From positions 744,001 through 808,000 of the forward strand of contig OZ241208.1 of the NCBI GenBank assembly GCA_965199665.1: a stretch of DNA of 64,000 nucleotides, read 5' to 3'. The DNA comes from JAVVHH01 sp965199665. Its GTDB lineage: Bacteria; Pseudomonadota; Alphaproteobacteria; Acetobacterales; Acetobacteraceae. This document shows, in pieces, positions 54,381-64,000 of this stretch. A program made the position numbers and the translations under genes. Numbering within the stretch: position 1 is the stretch's first letter; every line of letters begins with the position of its first letter. The notes under the pieces are model-generated. The model had not been told where the DNA came from. It ran no database searches and was given only the letters and a program-made list of their open reading frames with translations.

Positions 54381-55070
54381 GTGCGTCTGTCCCATAGCTT
54401 TTGCGGTACGCTGATCGCCGCCATCCTGCTCGCCCCGGCGGCCCACGCGGTTGCGCTGGTGACCTACGAGTTCAACGGCTTGCCCGGCACCCAGACCACC
54501 GTGGCGCCCGCCTCGGCCGCCACCGGCCTGACCGCGCTCAATTTCGGCGAAACGGGCCTGACGCCCGTGAGCGGCGCCGGCTACATCAATGCCTCCGGCT
54601 GGAACAGCGCCAGCGCCGCCTACACTTTCGGGTTTACGGTGCAGTCCGGCTACCTCGCTTCCATCGACGACTTGCTGTTCTCCTCGCGCTCGTCCGCGAC
54701 CGGGCCGGGCTCGCTCTCCGTGCTCGCCTCCGTCGATGGCGGCGCCTACACGGCCGTCGGGTCCTTCGCCCAGACCGGCACCAATACGAGCGCCCAGCGC
54801 CTGGTCATCACGCCGCTGGGCAACATCGCCTCCGGCGTCGCCTTCCGCGTGGTCGCCGCTGGCCAGGTCTCCGCCGGCGGCGGCATGATCGGCTCGGGCG
54901 GCACGTTCCGCATCGGCGACTACACCCCGACCGGCGCCGCCTCGTCGCCGTTCACCATCGACGGCGCCGTCCGCACCGTGGCCCCCACCGCAGTGCCCGA
55001 GCCCCCCGGCATGGCCCTCGTCGCCCTCGGCCTGCTGGGCCTCCTCGGCCTCGGCCGCCGCTTGACCTGA
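54381..55070 (+). CDS. PEP-CTERM sorting-domain protein
   Basis: A 229-residue exported protein starting at a GTG. It has a signal peptide (RLSHSFCGTLIAAILLAPAA) and a C-terminal PEP-CTERM signal: VPEPPGMALVALGLLGLLGL then GRR. The middle is a Ser/Gly/Ala-rich beta domain (SSRSSATGPGSLSVLASVDG). Such proteins are processed by exosortase and often end in the extracellular matrix. No exosortase gene lies in the window. It ends 31 bp before tRNA-Glu(TTC). Confidence 0.85.
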   Translation: MRLSHSFCGTLIAAILLAPAAHAVALVTYEFNGLPGTQTTVAPASAATGLTALNFGETGLTPVSGAGYINASGWNSASAAYTFGFTVQSGYLASIDDLLFSSRSSATGPGSLSVLASVDGGAYTAVGSFAQTGTNTSAQRLVITPLGNIASGVAFRVVAAGQVSAGGGMIGSGGTFRIGDYTPTGAASSPFTIDGAVRTVAPTAVPEPPGMALVALGLLGLLGLGRRLT

Positions 55071-55101
55071 CCGCCCCCACCGCGCTACTTCGCCCCGCGC
55101 T

Positions 55102-55177
55102 GTCCCGTTCGTCTAGAGGCCTAGGACACGGCCCTTTCAAGGCTGTAACACGGGTTCGAATCCCGTACGGGGCACCA
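55102..55177 (+). tRNA. tRNA-Glu (anticodon TTC)
   Basis: A full cloverleaf with encoded CCA. Acceptor GTCCCGT/ACGGGGC (one T-G pair), anticodon loop CTTTCAA giving TTC, T-arm CGGGTTCGAATCCCG. It reads GAA. Its last bases (GCACCA) are part of a perfect inverted repeat that continues into the accessory region. Confidence 0.97.
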
Positions 55178-55202
55178 ACTAAATCAATGGTTTAGTTGGT
55201 GC
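55172..55202. repeat. Perfect inverted repeat overlapping the tRNA-Glu CCA end
   Basis: GCACCAACTAAA and TTTAGTTGGTGC are perfect 12-bp arms around TCAATGG. The left arm contains the discriminator base and CCA of the tRNA. It may be a terminator (weak T content) or an attachment-site remnant. A second small hairpin (CTCG-N8-CGAG) lies just downstream at 55203-55240. Confidence 0.8.
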
Positions 55203-55284
55203 ACTACCTTCTAAGCTCGTCAAATGGCGAGATAGGTGGGAAGTATCGCCCATCTGGACGGGCCTGGACGGTGGCGGATAAGCC

Positions 55285-58200
55285 TTAAGTCGTGTGTGCA
55301 GAACGGCCGAAACGGTCGGACACGAATTGCCAAACGTCTTTGACCTTTCCTTCCCATAACAGGAGCGGATACGGGTCTTCAGGTAAGTTGTTCAACTCCA
55401 CGCGGATCGCCGACAGGACGGCAGCGCGAGGTTGCTGACGCTGGCGCCAGTCGCGGACGGCAACAAGGCTTTCCAACTTGCTCATCAGCGCTCGGGCAGC
55501 AGCTTTGACCATGATCTCCTGGGCTTGGGTCAGCTTTGGCTCTGGCCGGGTTAGGAGGTCGAAAATCGCGAGTTCTGCCTCGTTCAGTCCCTCGCGAGCG
55601 GCTCGGCGCTCTTCCTCGTCGAGGTCCGCGCAGTATTGTCTCAGCTTGGCTAGAAACGCTTCGGCATCCAGCGTCGCCGCGTTGTAAGCCGCGACCAGCT
55701 CTTCCAGGCGCCCAATCAGGTCCGCACGCGTCGGGTTCTCTGCGGCCATCGCCTGTGCCTTCGCCTCAGCCGCCTCGCGCACTGCTTCGGCCGCCATCTT
55801 CGGTTGCCCGGCGAACAGCTCGCCCAGGCGGTCGAAATCCAACGCCGACAAGTCGAGCAGCCCGTCGCCGACACCCCGCAGTGGTGCCTCGATCGACGCG
55901 CCGAGGATTGCGCCCTGCAGCAGCGCTTCCATCCGCGCTGCCAAGCCCGACAGGTCGGCCCGACCGACCATGCCCCGCACTGCATCGGCTACGATCGACA
56001 GCGTCGCTACGCGTGGCATGAACGAAGCCGCACGATTGTCCGGCAGCACCGCCTTGAACGCGCGCACGGACGCATCGGCCAGCCGAAGGAACGCGCGCCG
56101 CCGCTCGTCTGGTGCGACCACCGCTTCTGCCGCCGCCCCGATCGGCCTGACGCGCTTGGCCTTGGGTGCCGCCAGAATCGCCGTCAGGTCCGCCCCGGCG
56201 TCGCGCGCTTCCGCCTCCGCTTCGGCCAGCGCCGCCTCCAGTCGCGCCACCAGCGCCGCGACGTCCTGGATCGGCATCCCACTCGACCGCGGGCTCGCAT
56301 ACACGGCAAGCGCCCGCTGCAGGTTCGCGAACACGCCCACGTAGTCGACGATGATCCCCGCCTGCTTGCCGGCCGCCCGCCGGTTTGCCCGCGCGATGGT
56401 TTGCATCAGCGTGTGATTGCGCAGCGGCTTGTCGAGATACATCGTCGAGCACGTCGGCACGTCGAAGCCGGTGATCCACATCGCGCACACGAACACCAAC
56501 GCCAACGGATCGTCCGCCTGCTTGAACTTCGCAGCGAGGTCCTCGTGCGCCATCCGTTCCCGGTGCGGCCTGATGTCCAGCCCGCGTGCCGCCAGGTCCG
56601 CGATCTCGTTCTGTCCCGAGCTGACCACCACGGCCATGTCCAGCGCCCGCATCCACGCCAGCCGTTTCGCCCTTCCTTCGTCCGCCGTGGCCCCTCGCGC
56701 GCCCTCTTCTTCCGCAATCAGCGACGCCCAATGCTCGCGCACACGATCATACATCGCGACCGCCGCCGCCTTGTCGATCGCCACGAACATCGCCTTGCCG
56801 CGATAGCCCCGCCCGGCCAGGTGGCGCACCAAGTCGGCCGCGATCTTGTCCTGCCGGTCCGGATTGGTGATCAGCGCGTGCTGCCGGGCGAAGCGTCTCT
56901 GCAGCGCCGCTTCCGCCTCGTCATCGAGCCCGGCCTCCTCGACCAGCTCCGCCCACTCCTCGCGCACCCCGTCCCGCAGGTGCAGCTCGGGCTTGCGCTC
57001 GTCGTAGAACAGCGGAACCGTCGCGCCGTCCGCGATGCTCTGCGCGAAGTCGTAAACGCTAACGTAGTCGCCGAACACCTCCCGCGTCCGCTCGCTCGAC
57101 CCGGCAATCAGCGGCGTCCCCGTGAACCCCAGGAACGACGCATTCGGCAGCGCCTGGCGCATATTCAGCGCCAACTGGTCATACTGGCTTCGATGCGCCT
57201 CGTCGGTGATGACGATGATGTCTCGCCGCTCCGACAGCCGGTCCATCGCCTCGCCGCGCTCGGTGCCGAATTTGTGGATCAGCGTGAAGATGTAGCGCTC
57301 TTGTCCGGCCAGCAGCCGCTTCAGGTCCGCCCGGCTCTGTGCCTGCGCCTCACCGATCGCCTTGGTCAGCGCCCCCGTTCGGGCGTAGGTCTCAGCGATC
57401 TGGTCGTCCAGCTCGTCCCGGTCGGTCACCAGCACGAAGGTCCAGTTGTTACCTAGCGTGCGCAGCACCTTCTCGGTGAAGAACACCATGGATAGGCTCT
57501 TGCCGCTCCCCTGCGTGTGCCACACCACGCCGAGCCGCCCAGCGCCCGTCGCGCCGTCGCAAGATCTCTCGCCGGACCGGACCCGGCGCACGCTCTCAAT
57601 CGCCCGATTGACGCCGAGTACCTGGTGATACCGCGCCAGCTTCTTGACCAGCCCGCCCCGCTCCTCCTCGAACACGGTGAAGTTCTCCACCATGTCGAGC
57701 AGCGGCGACGGTGCACACACGGCGCGCAGCAGCACCTCAGGCGCCGTGCTGTCCGGCGCGTCTTCCGCCAGCCGGGGCCAGGGTGCGAAGGCGGAGAACG
57801 GCGCCGCGGCCGCGCCCACCCGCGCTTCAATCCCATTGGTCAGCACCACCGCGCCGTTGAAGGGGAACAGCGCTGGGATCGTGTCCCGATAGTCTCGCAG
57901 ATTGTCCTCGTGCGCGTCCGCCAACGGCCGACCCGGTGCCTTGCACTCGATCAGCAGCAGCGGCAGCCCGTTGACGAATCCGACCAAGTCCGGCCGCCGC
58001 GTGTAGAGCGCGCTCTGGAACGTCGGCTGTGCCACGAGCAGGAAGTCGTTGCCCGCTTTGTCCGCCCAGTCGATCACCCGCACGAGCGCCGGCTCCACCT
58101 CACCGTCCGTCGCGCGGAGCTGAACCGGAACCCCGTCCCGCAGCAGGCGCCAGACCTCCCGGTTGGCCGCGACCGGCAGCATCGCCGACCGGTCCCGCAC

Positions 58201-58458
58201 CAGCTCGACGACGGCATCGTCCAGCGCGGCTTGCGGCAGGGCCGGGTTGAGCCGCGCCAGCGCTGGGCGCAGCTGCGCGGGCAGCACGGTTTCGCGAAAC
58301 GACGCCCGCCCAGTCGAATTGCCAGAGCCGGGCTTCTCGCCACGCAGGTTCACGAGCTGCCAGCCGAGTTGGGCGAGCAGCCCCGCAGTCGGCTGCTCGA
58401 CCGTCGCGCTCTCGTCCGCGAAGGAAGAGGCGAAACCGGTGCTGGTCGTCCGCGTCAA
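55285..58458 (-). CDS. hsdR: Type I restriction enzyme subunit R
   Basis: The motor and nuclease subunit of 1057 residues. The N-terminal PD-(D/E)XK nuclease is D157 with LLLIECKAPGRP (E171, K173). Walker A is VVWHTQGSGKSLSM at ~313-323; the DEAD-box motif is VITDEAHRSQYDQ; helicase motif VI is QTIARANRRAAGKQ. No frameshift or premature stop is seen. Its start overlaps the hsdS stop (ATGA). Confidence 0.96.
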   Translation of the reverse strand: MTRTTSTGFASSFADESATVEQPTAGLLAQLGWQLVNLRGEKPGSGNSTGRASFRETVLPAQLRPALARLNPALPQAALDDAVVELVRDRSAMLPVAANREVWRLLRDGVPVQLRATDGEVEPALVRVIDWADKAGNDFLLVAQPTFQSALYTRRPDLVGFVNGLPLLLIECKAPGRPLADAHEDNLRDYRDTIPALFPFNGAVVLTNGIEARVGAAAAPFSAFAPWPRLAEDAPDSTAPEVLLRAVCAPSPLLDMVENFTVFEEERGGLVKKLARYHQVLGVNRAIESVRRVRSGERSCDGATGAGRLGVVWHTQGSGKSLSMVFFTEKVLRTLGNNWTFVLVTDRDELDDQIAETYARTGALTKAIGEAQAQSRADLKRLLAGQERYIFTLIHKFGTERGEAMDRLSERRDIIVITDEAHRSQYDQLALNMRQALPNASFLGFTGTPLIAGSSERTREVFGDYVSVYDFAQSIADGATVPLFYDERKPELHLRDGVREEWAELVEEAGLDDEAEAALQRRFARQHALITNPDRQDKIAADLVRHLAGRGYRGKAMFVAIDKAAAVAMYDRVREHWASLIAEEEGARGATADEGRAKRLAWMRALDMAVVVSSGQNEIADLAARGLDIRPHRERMAHEDLAAKFKQADDPLALVFVCAMWITGFDVPTCSTMYLDKPLRNHTLMQTIARANRRAAGKQAGIIVDYVGVFANLQRALAVYASPRSSGMPIQDVAALVARLEAALAEAEAEARDAGADLTAILAAPKAKRVRPIGAAAEAVVAPDERRRAFLRLADASVRAFKAVLPDNRAASFMPRVATLSIVADAVRGMVGRADLSGLAARMEALLQGAILGASIEAPLRGVGDGLLDLSALDFDRLGELFAGQPKMAAEAVREAAEAKAQAMAAENPTRADLIGRLEELVAAYNAATLDAEAFLAKLRQYCADLDEEERRAAREGLNEAELAIFDLLTRPEPKLTQAQEIMVKAAARALMSKLESLVAVRDWRQRQQPRAAVLSAIRVELNNLPEDPYPLLLWEGKVKDVWQFVSDRFGRSAHTT

Positions 58459-59731
58459 TCGGCTGCTTCGAGGAGGCGCTCGGGCGCAAGAGCGTCAGCG
58501 AGCGAGAGGTCGCCAGAGATTAGCCGCGGAAGAAGGAGGTCGCGGGCAGCAACTAGGCGAGCGTTCGCAGCGGTAAGCACGATGGCTTGGTCAATCCAGG
58601 CGACAGCGACGGCATTGTAGCGCCGCAAAAGCTCGTCCGGGGGCATACGGACGGGATAGCGCGCTAAAACAGTCCAGTTTGCGCGCGGCATCTTTGTTCC
58701 ATTTGACGTCTGAACGGCATGAGCAACGAACCCATCACTAGATGCAATTGCAGTCGCGAGGCCGGCAACTTGGCTCGAACGCGGCCGCAGCACGATCGCG
58801 TCTGTCGAACACACTCCAGCAAAGGGCGCGACTGCCACCTTGTGGAAATAAGGACGTATCTTGCCGAACAGGATGTCGCTCCGCTCAAAACGCAATTTCG
58901 CGCTTACGACCCCGCCCGCCGTTCCATACTCGCTGAGCGTGGTTGAGCGGCGTGGGATATGCTCGAGGCCGACGTACGGGGTCAAGTTGTCAATCATTGA
59001 GGGTCGGACCGTGTCGCGCATCTCCGACACGAGCTCGCCGAAAGTGCCAGATCGCCATCCCTCCGGCGATGACCCTTCCGGGGTGTCGTGCACGGGGACG
59101 GTTACGTGGCCTGGGAAGCGGAGGTGGACGAACCACTCCTCGAACAGCCGCCGCGCCATCTCCTCCAGGATCGCCACCCGCCGCCGGTTCACCTCGATCA
59201 GGTCGTCATAGGCAGCCAGTATGAGCGCTATACGTTTCTGATAGGCAAGATTTGGAAGATGGACGAGAAAATCTCCAATTCGCCCCGGGGAGGTATGCTT
59301 AACAGTCGACCCCGTGGCCGTCGCCTTCAAGTGGAGGCGATACTCAGGATCGCACATAAGATAGTAAAGATAGCCTCGATCCAGTCGCTTGCTGTCGAGT
59401 TCGACGACTTTCCCGAGCCGCTGGTTGTGTAAGCAACATATTCCGGAAGGAACAAGAGCTGGCGACCCAAGAATGCGAGCCTCCTGGGTCAGATCTGTCA
59501 TTACAACAAGCATATCTCCTGCAGAGAGAAGAAACTCTTCTGGATACGATGACTGATAAGAACGATCTTTGCCTTCGCGAAACTGCAGGCCTCCAGACGG
59601 CAAGAAATTACCCGGAGTTAGAATTACATCACCAGGCTTGTCGGAGAAAAACTGACCTTTGAATGCGAAGCCGTGTTTGACCTGGAACAGTTCTCGGAAG
59701 TGGACAGACTCCGTGATTATCTCTCTTGACA

Positions 59732-59735
<4 letters not shown>
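58455..59735 (-). CDS. hsdS: Type I restriction enzyme specificity subunit S
   Basis: A 426-residue subunit that recognises the bipartite DNA target. Two target-recognition domains are each followed by a coiled-coil conserved region: the first near ~170-195 (YQKRIALILAAYDDLIEVNR and RRVAILEEMARRLFEEWF), the second at the C-terminus (RYNAVAVAWIDQAIVL, ARDLLLPRLISGDLSLADA). The recognition sequence cannot be predicted by sight. The middle codons are visibly AT-richer than hsdM and hsdR, as is usual for exchanged TRDs. It overlaps both neighbours. Confidence 0.95.
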
Positions 59736-61288
<1,553 letters not shown>

Positions 61289-61409
61289 CGATGGTCCCTC
61301 TCCGTTGCCGGGGAGGGTAGCGCAACAGTTTGCCTAGAGAGAAGATCAGGCTGCGGCTTTCTATTGAGACAGAGTGCGAGGGACGGATGTGAAGCCGGTG
61401 GCGATCAGG

Positions 61410-61721
61410 TCAAAACTTCTCTGAGAGAAGTCGTGCCTCCGCAAGCATCCTCTGGCATGTCCGTCGCATGTTCCGGAGTTCAGCTCCATGGAATCCGTGC
61501 AACGTCCGCGATTGGGCGATTCGCGCCCGACCGGCCGCCGTTCGAGGCCCCGTGCTGGTGCCCCCGTGCATCCGGCAGCGCCCGTTCGGCATGGCCGGGG
61601 ACCGGCAGGCAGTCCCGGCCCGGGTCGTCGCTCCGCACCGAGGACAGGACTGTGCCAGCGGCAGCGTGGTTCGCCAGTCTGGTAGGCGTTGCATGGGGTT
61701 CTTGCGCGGTTTAGCGCTCAT
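61410..61721 (-). CDS. HGGxSTG-domain small protein
   Basis: From the ATG at 61721 it has 103 residues. Two zinc-ribbon-like cysteine groups (CPRCGATTRAGTACRSPAMP, then GRCRMHGGTSTGPRTAAGRA) carry the HGGxSTG motif, followed by HGFHGAE. This family is widespread in alphaproteobacteria, usually paired with the gene before it and often near mobile elements; its function is unknown. A frame to 61811 overlaps the previous gene and is not preferred. Overlaps the upstream gene by 11 bp. Confidence 0.82.
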   Translation of the reverse strand: MSAKPRKNPMQRLPDWRTTLPLAQSCPRCGATTRAGTACRSPAMPNGRCRMHGGTSTGPRTAAGRARIAQSRTLHGFHGAELRNMRRTCQRMLAEARLLSEKF

Positions 61722-62298
61722 GCCCCATCCCCTCCCCATGCTGCGCCCCGCTGGCCGCGTCAGCCTGGACGTTGCCGACGATGGCCTGCCCGCCCTGCGC
61801 AACCATGACACGCTCCACCCGCACCACCTGCCGCACGCCCTTGCCTCGCTTGCGGTCCAGGGCCGCCAGCACGTCCAGGAACGCGCGAGACAGGTTGGCG
61901 CCCTGCCGGCGGAGTTGGTCCGCTGCCGGCCCTGGCTGCTCCGGGATCATCGCCCGGCGCAGGCATTCCATGGATGCGAAGTGCAGCCCCACCGCCTGCG
62001 CTGACATCATGCCTTCGATCGCGTCCGCCGGCTTGAACTCCAACATGGCTGCGAGGGCTGCTTGCGTTCGTCGGTTCCGTTCATCGTCTGCCAGACCAGA
62101 ATGCAGCCACACGGTCCCTATGACCTGATTGAGAAGAACGTTGTTGAGCGCCTTGGACTGGCTGCCGGCAAGCGGCTGTAAACTGTTTGGCCCGGCGTCG
62201 CGGTCGCTTATGGGGTCCATCTTCATAACACGCCCTGGCTTCGCCGGGGGCGAGCAGTTTTGGCGCTTCGCTGCTTTGACTTTAGACATGTCTGCCAT
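61711..62298 (-). CDS. Partner of the HGGxSTG protein, unknown
   Basis: A 195-residue protein starting at the ATG at 62298, just after GGAGGGCAAT, the strongest ribosome-binding site nearby; the frame stays open to 62454 but without a good signal. It has a Lys-rich N-terminus (SKVKAAKRQNCSPPAKPGR). The core has FKPADAIEGMMSAQAVGLHF and ASMECLRRAMIPEQPG, then FLDVLAALDRKRGKG and VVRVERVMVAQGGQAIVGNV. Sequences of this pattern accompany HGGxSTG genes in other alphaproteobacteria. Role unknown. Confidence 0.78.
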   Translation of the reverse strand: MADMSKVKAAKRQNCSPPAKPGRVMKMDPISDRDAGPNSLQPLAGSQSKALNNVLLNQVIGTVWLHSGLADDERNRRTQAALAAMLEFKPADAIEGMMSAQAVGLHFASMECLRRAMIPEQPGPAADQLRRQGANLSRAFLDVLAALDRKRGKGVRQVVRVERVMVAQGGQAIVGNVQADAASGAQHGEGMGHER

Positions 62299-62851
62299 AT
62301 TGCCCTCCGGCGTGGCGTTGACGACTGTGTTCCCCGTCTTTCCAAACTGGGCGAAGTCCGCACCTGCCAGACTGTCCCGGTTCGCGACCGCAGCGCGGTC
62401 AAAGCAGGGCGCGCTAGTGATGGTGTTTGAGGTGGCCCGGTAAGCCGCTGACACCGCGCGTTTGAGGATTTGCCCGAAAGGGTAAGAGCATTGTTTATCA
62501 CCAAAAATGAGCGGCGCTCTTTCGATCTCACAATCGTAGGAGAGGCATCACTTCAGGTACGTGTGCGTCAGCTCATGCAAAACGGGTCGCCTCGCTCAGT
62601 GTGCACGGATTGAGCATGGCAGCCGTCCGATCATTTCGTTTTAGGCCGCGCGCGTGGGGTTCGGACCGTATGACTGAGCCTGTCCTTGATCGGTTTTCGA
62701 ACGGCAGCACTCGACACTTAGCTGTCCTTTGAAGTGGGTCAGGAGCGGACGTTCCATGATGATTGTGCGCTCCACCCCGTGGTAGCTGTCCCGGACCGGA
62801 GCGAACCCAGCCTCGTGTGAAACGACTTTGTAATGATGGATGACGGAACAG
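62299..62851. other. 553-bp gap without a supported gene
   Basis: No convincing gene. A short plus-strand frame (about 62469-62614) reads FITKNERRSFDLTIVGEASL and looks protein-like but lacks a good start. A minus-strand frame at 62641-62922 overlaps the next gene's 3' end and may be a relic. Base composition starts to fall toward AT here. Confidence 0.5.
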
Positions 62852-63652
62852 CTAGGCTGAAAGCGAGAGTCCACCGCTATGGGTGAACGCTTCGGCCTTA
62901 TTAACTGCGTCGGTCGCGGCATCGATAGCTTTTGTCGCGGCAGCTAGATCTCGCGTATCTGGCGTCCTTTTAGCCACTTGCTGAGCGGCTCCCTTAATCT
63001 GCTTGGCGAGGAGCCGAGCTGCGGAGTAGAAGATGCGGTCATCGTCGTCCTCGCTTGCCGCCTTGACGCGTTGATTACCTTCAGCTTGGGAAATTAACGT
63101 CTTCTCGTATGGAGCCAGCGTCCGACGGCCATCTTCGGCTTTGATCTTGTCGGTATCTGTTCCCACCGTTTCGCTGGTCGAGGCCACTGAGGATGGACCA
63201 TTGCTTTCCACTACCGCATTCGGCGCGAGGGTACCTGCTGGCAAATCTGTGGTGGTCTCATCCAAACCGGATGTTGTTGCCACATCGACGTTAGTTTCTG
63301 CTCCAGCGTCGGACGGCGTCGACTGCAACCCTGAGGGCGTGCCGCCAGCTGCTGCGTAATCCTTGACGGCTCGTGCAAGCTCGCCGGCCATTTGCGCTAT
63401 CTGCTTTGGCGTAGCGCCAAGCATCTGCATCTTCTGAAATTGCTGCCGAAGCAGTTCGAGCTTCTGCCGAGCAGCGTTTTTTTGGCCGTCAGACTTGGAA
63501 GCCCTAGTTTGCTTCAGTATTCCAACTGCGTTTTTTGCCTCAGTAAGTTTCTGATCATCTTTGTCGTTAACCGACGAAGTCGGACTGTTGGTCCCAAACA
63601 GCTCGGCTGAGTTGGATTTGCCGAGGATATATGTGGCGGACAAAATCTGCAT
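62852..63652 (-). CDS. Unknown AT-richer protein, Ala/Thr/Ser-rich
   Basis: A 266-residue protein with GGAGA eight bases ahead of its ATG. There is no signal peptide. Residues ~55-110 form a helical region (LELLRQQFQKMQMLGATPKQ and IAQMAGELARAVKDYAAAGG), reminiscent of small secreted or flagella-linked proteins in alphaproteobacteria, which I cannot confirm. A Ser/Thr-rich middle (VDVATTSGLDETTTDLPAGT) and a helical end (TRDLAAATKAIDAATDAVNK) follow. Codon use and base composition differ visibly from the rest of the window. Function unknown. Confidence 0.65.
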   Translation of the reverse strand: MQILSATYILGKSNSAELFGTNSPTSSVNDKDDQKLTEAKNAVGILKQTRASKSDGQKNAARQKLELLRQQFQKMQMLGATPKQIAQMAGELARAVKDYAAAGGTPSGLQSTPSDAGAETNVDVATTSGLDETTTDLPAGTLAPNAVVESNGPSSVASTSETVGTDTDKIKAEDGRRTLAPYEKTLISQAEGNQRVKAASEDDDDRIFYSAARLLAKQIKGAAQQVAKRTPDTRDLAAATKAIDAATDAVNKAEAFTHSGGLSLSA

Positions 63653-63927
63653 GAACGTATCTCCAGCGCGAGAATGGCCAGGATTCGTTTACCGAAGGTT
63701 AAGGTCTGTCGAGCACAGTCGAAAGTTCTGGATGCGTTAGCCCGAACCTGACGGTCTACCGCCAAGACCGATACAAAATGGTCTTATGCTGTCGTTAGCT
63801 GTGTAGGTCAGAATAGCCGTTTTCATAAAACCGCTGAACGGATCTGGTTTGTAGCCCTCAAGGTAGGGAGCAGACATCAAAACCAAAGCGCCCGTAGCCG
63901 GTTAGCGATTAGTAGAGGATGACAAGG

Positions 63928-64000
63928 ATGACTACAGTTTCGCCAGCCTACAATGATATTGGTGTTAGAAATCAAGTCTTTGGCAAAGGTACCATTCCGT
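63928..64000 (+). CDS. Possible gene start at the right edge
   Basis: A frame opening MTTVSPAYNDIGVRNQVFGK runs off the window, with GAGGATGACAAGG before its ATG (another ATG lies at 63919). Too short to identify. It is divergent from the 62852 gene across about 270 bp of AT-richer DNA. Confidence 0.35.
   Translation, partial: MTTVSPAYNDIGVRNQVFGKGTIP

Noticed and set aside
55203..55284. Integrase or transposon end near tRNA-Glu
   Set aside because: No such protein or terminal repeats were seen; only the inverted repeat at the tRNA end supports an island boundary.
55285..57456. Open frames antisense to hsdR on the plus strand
   Set aside because: Arg/His-rich products with no motif, lying entirely over the conserved helicase domains.
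62641..62922. A 93-codon minus-strand frame as a gene
   Set aside because: It overlaps the 3' end of a better supported gene and lacks a ribosome-binding site; noted only as a possible relic.

Overview
The window is about two-thirds G+C by eye and almost fully coding, with many ATGA/GTGA stop-start overlaps and frequent GTG or TTG starts. The gene set points to an alphaproteobacterium, most likely Rhodospirillales and close to Acetobacteraceae. The evidence is the hopanoid genes (hpnH, hpnI, hpnJ, hpnM), an alphaproteobacterial rpoH-rluD-small membrane protein neighbourhood, a CtrA-type DNA-binding domain, a class I PHA synthase and an alaC-hom-glpX-recJ block. The family assignment is inference; no rRNA is present to confirm it.

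Layout. 1-3400: glycine cleavage genes gcvT-gcvH-gcvP (minus strand; gcvP runs off the left edge) behind a tandem glycine riboswitch. 3457-5742: a stand-alone winged-helix regulator, three overlapping small unknown genes, an ACT-like protein and tRNA-Arg. 5771-9511: CDF efflux protein, heat-shock sigma factor RpoH, an RluD-type pseudouridine synthase, two small conserved proteins and tRNA-Glu(CTC). 9608-14454: a membrane protein, then an ATP-grasp/alpha-E fusion with two transglutaminase-like proteins. 14681-24058: M29 aminopeptidase, lipid kinase plus PAP2 phosphatase, an OhrR-like regulator, a molybdopterin oxidoreductase, Kup and an SMP-30 family protein.

24096-31739 is a hopanoid/isoprenoid region. 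dxs-hpnM-hpnI-hpnJ lie on the minus strand, divergent from ispH-hpnH on the plus strand. Early MEP-pathway precursor supply (Dxs, IspH) is therefore linked to hopanoid side-chain building (HpnH, HpnI, HpnJ) and probable lipid trafficking (HpnM). 31794-41208: a secreted small protein, ABC exporter, BenE-type and MFS transporters, a DegP-type protease, an aldose-epimerase-like protein, a hydratase and RlmB. 41307-44592: tRNA-Tyr, rplM-rpsI, argC, gamma-carbonic anhydrase and a lipoprotein. 44650-55070: a secreted protein, phaC, an OmpA-like lipoprotein, alaC-hom-glpX, a GST, recJ and a PEP-CTERM protein.

The right end (55102-64000) looks accessory. tRNA-Glu(TTC) is immediately followed by a perfect 12-bp inverted repeat that includes its CCA end. 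Next come a complete type I restriction-modification operon (hsdM-hsdS-hsdR), a two-gene HGGxSTG-type module of unknown function, a 553-bp gap and a visibly more AT-rich unknown gene. No integrase, transposase or CRISPR array was recognised, and no second tRNA-end repeat was seen, so any island would extend past the right edge.
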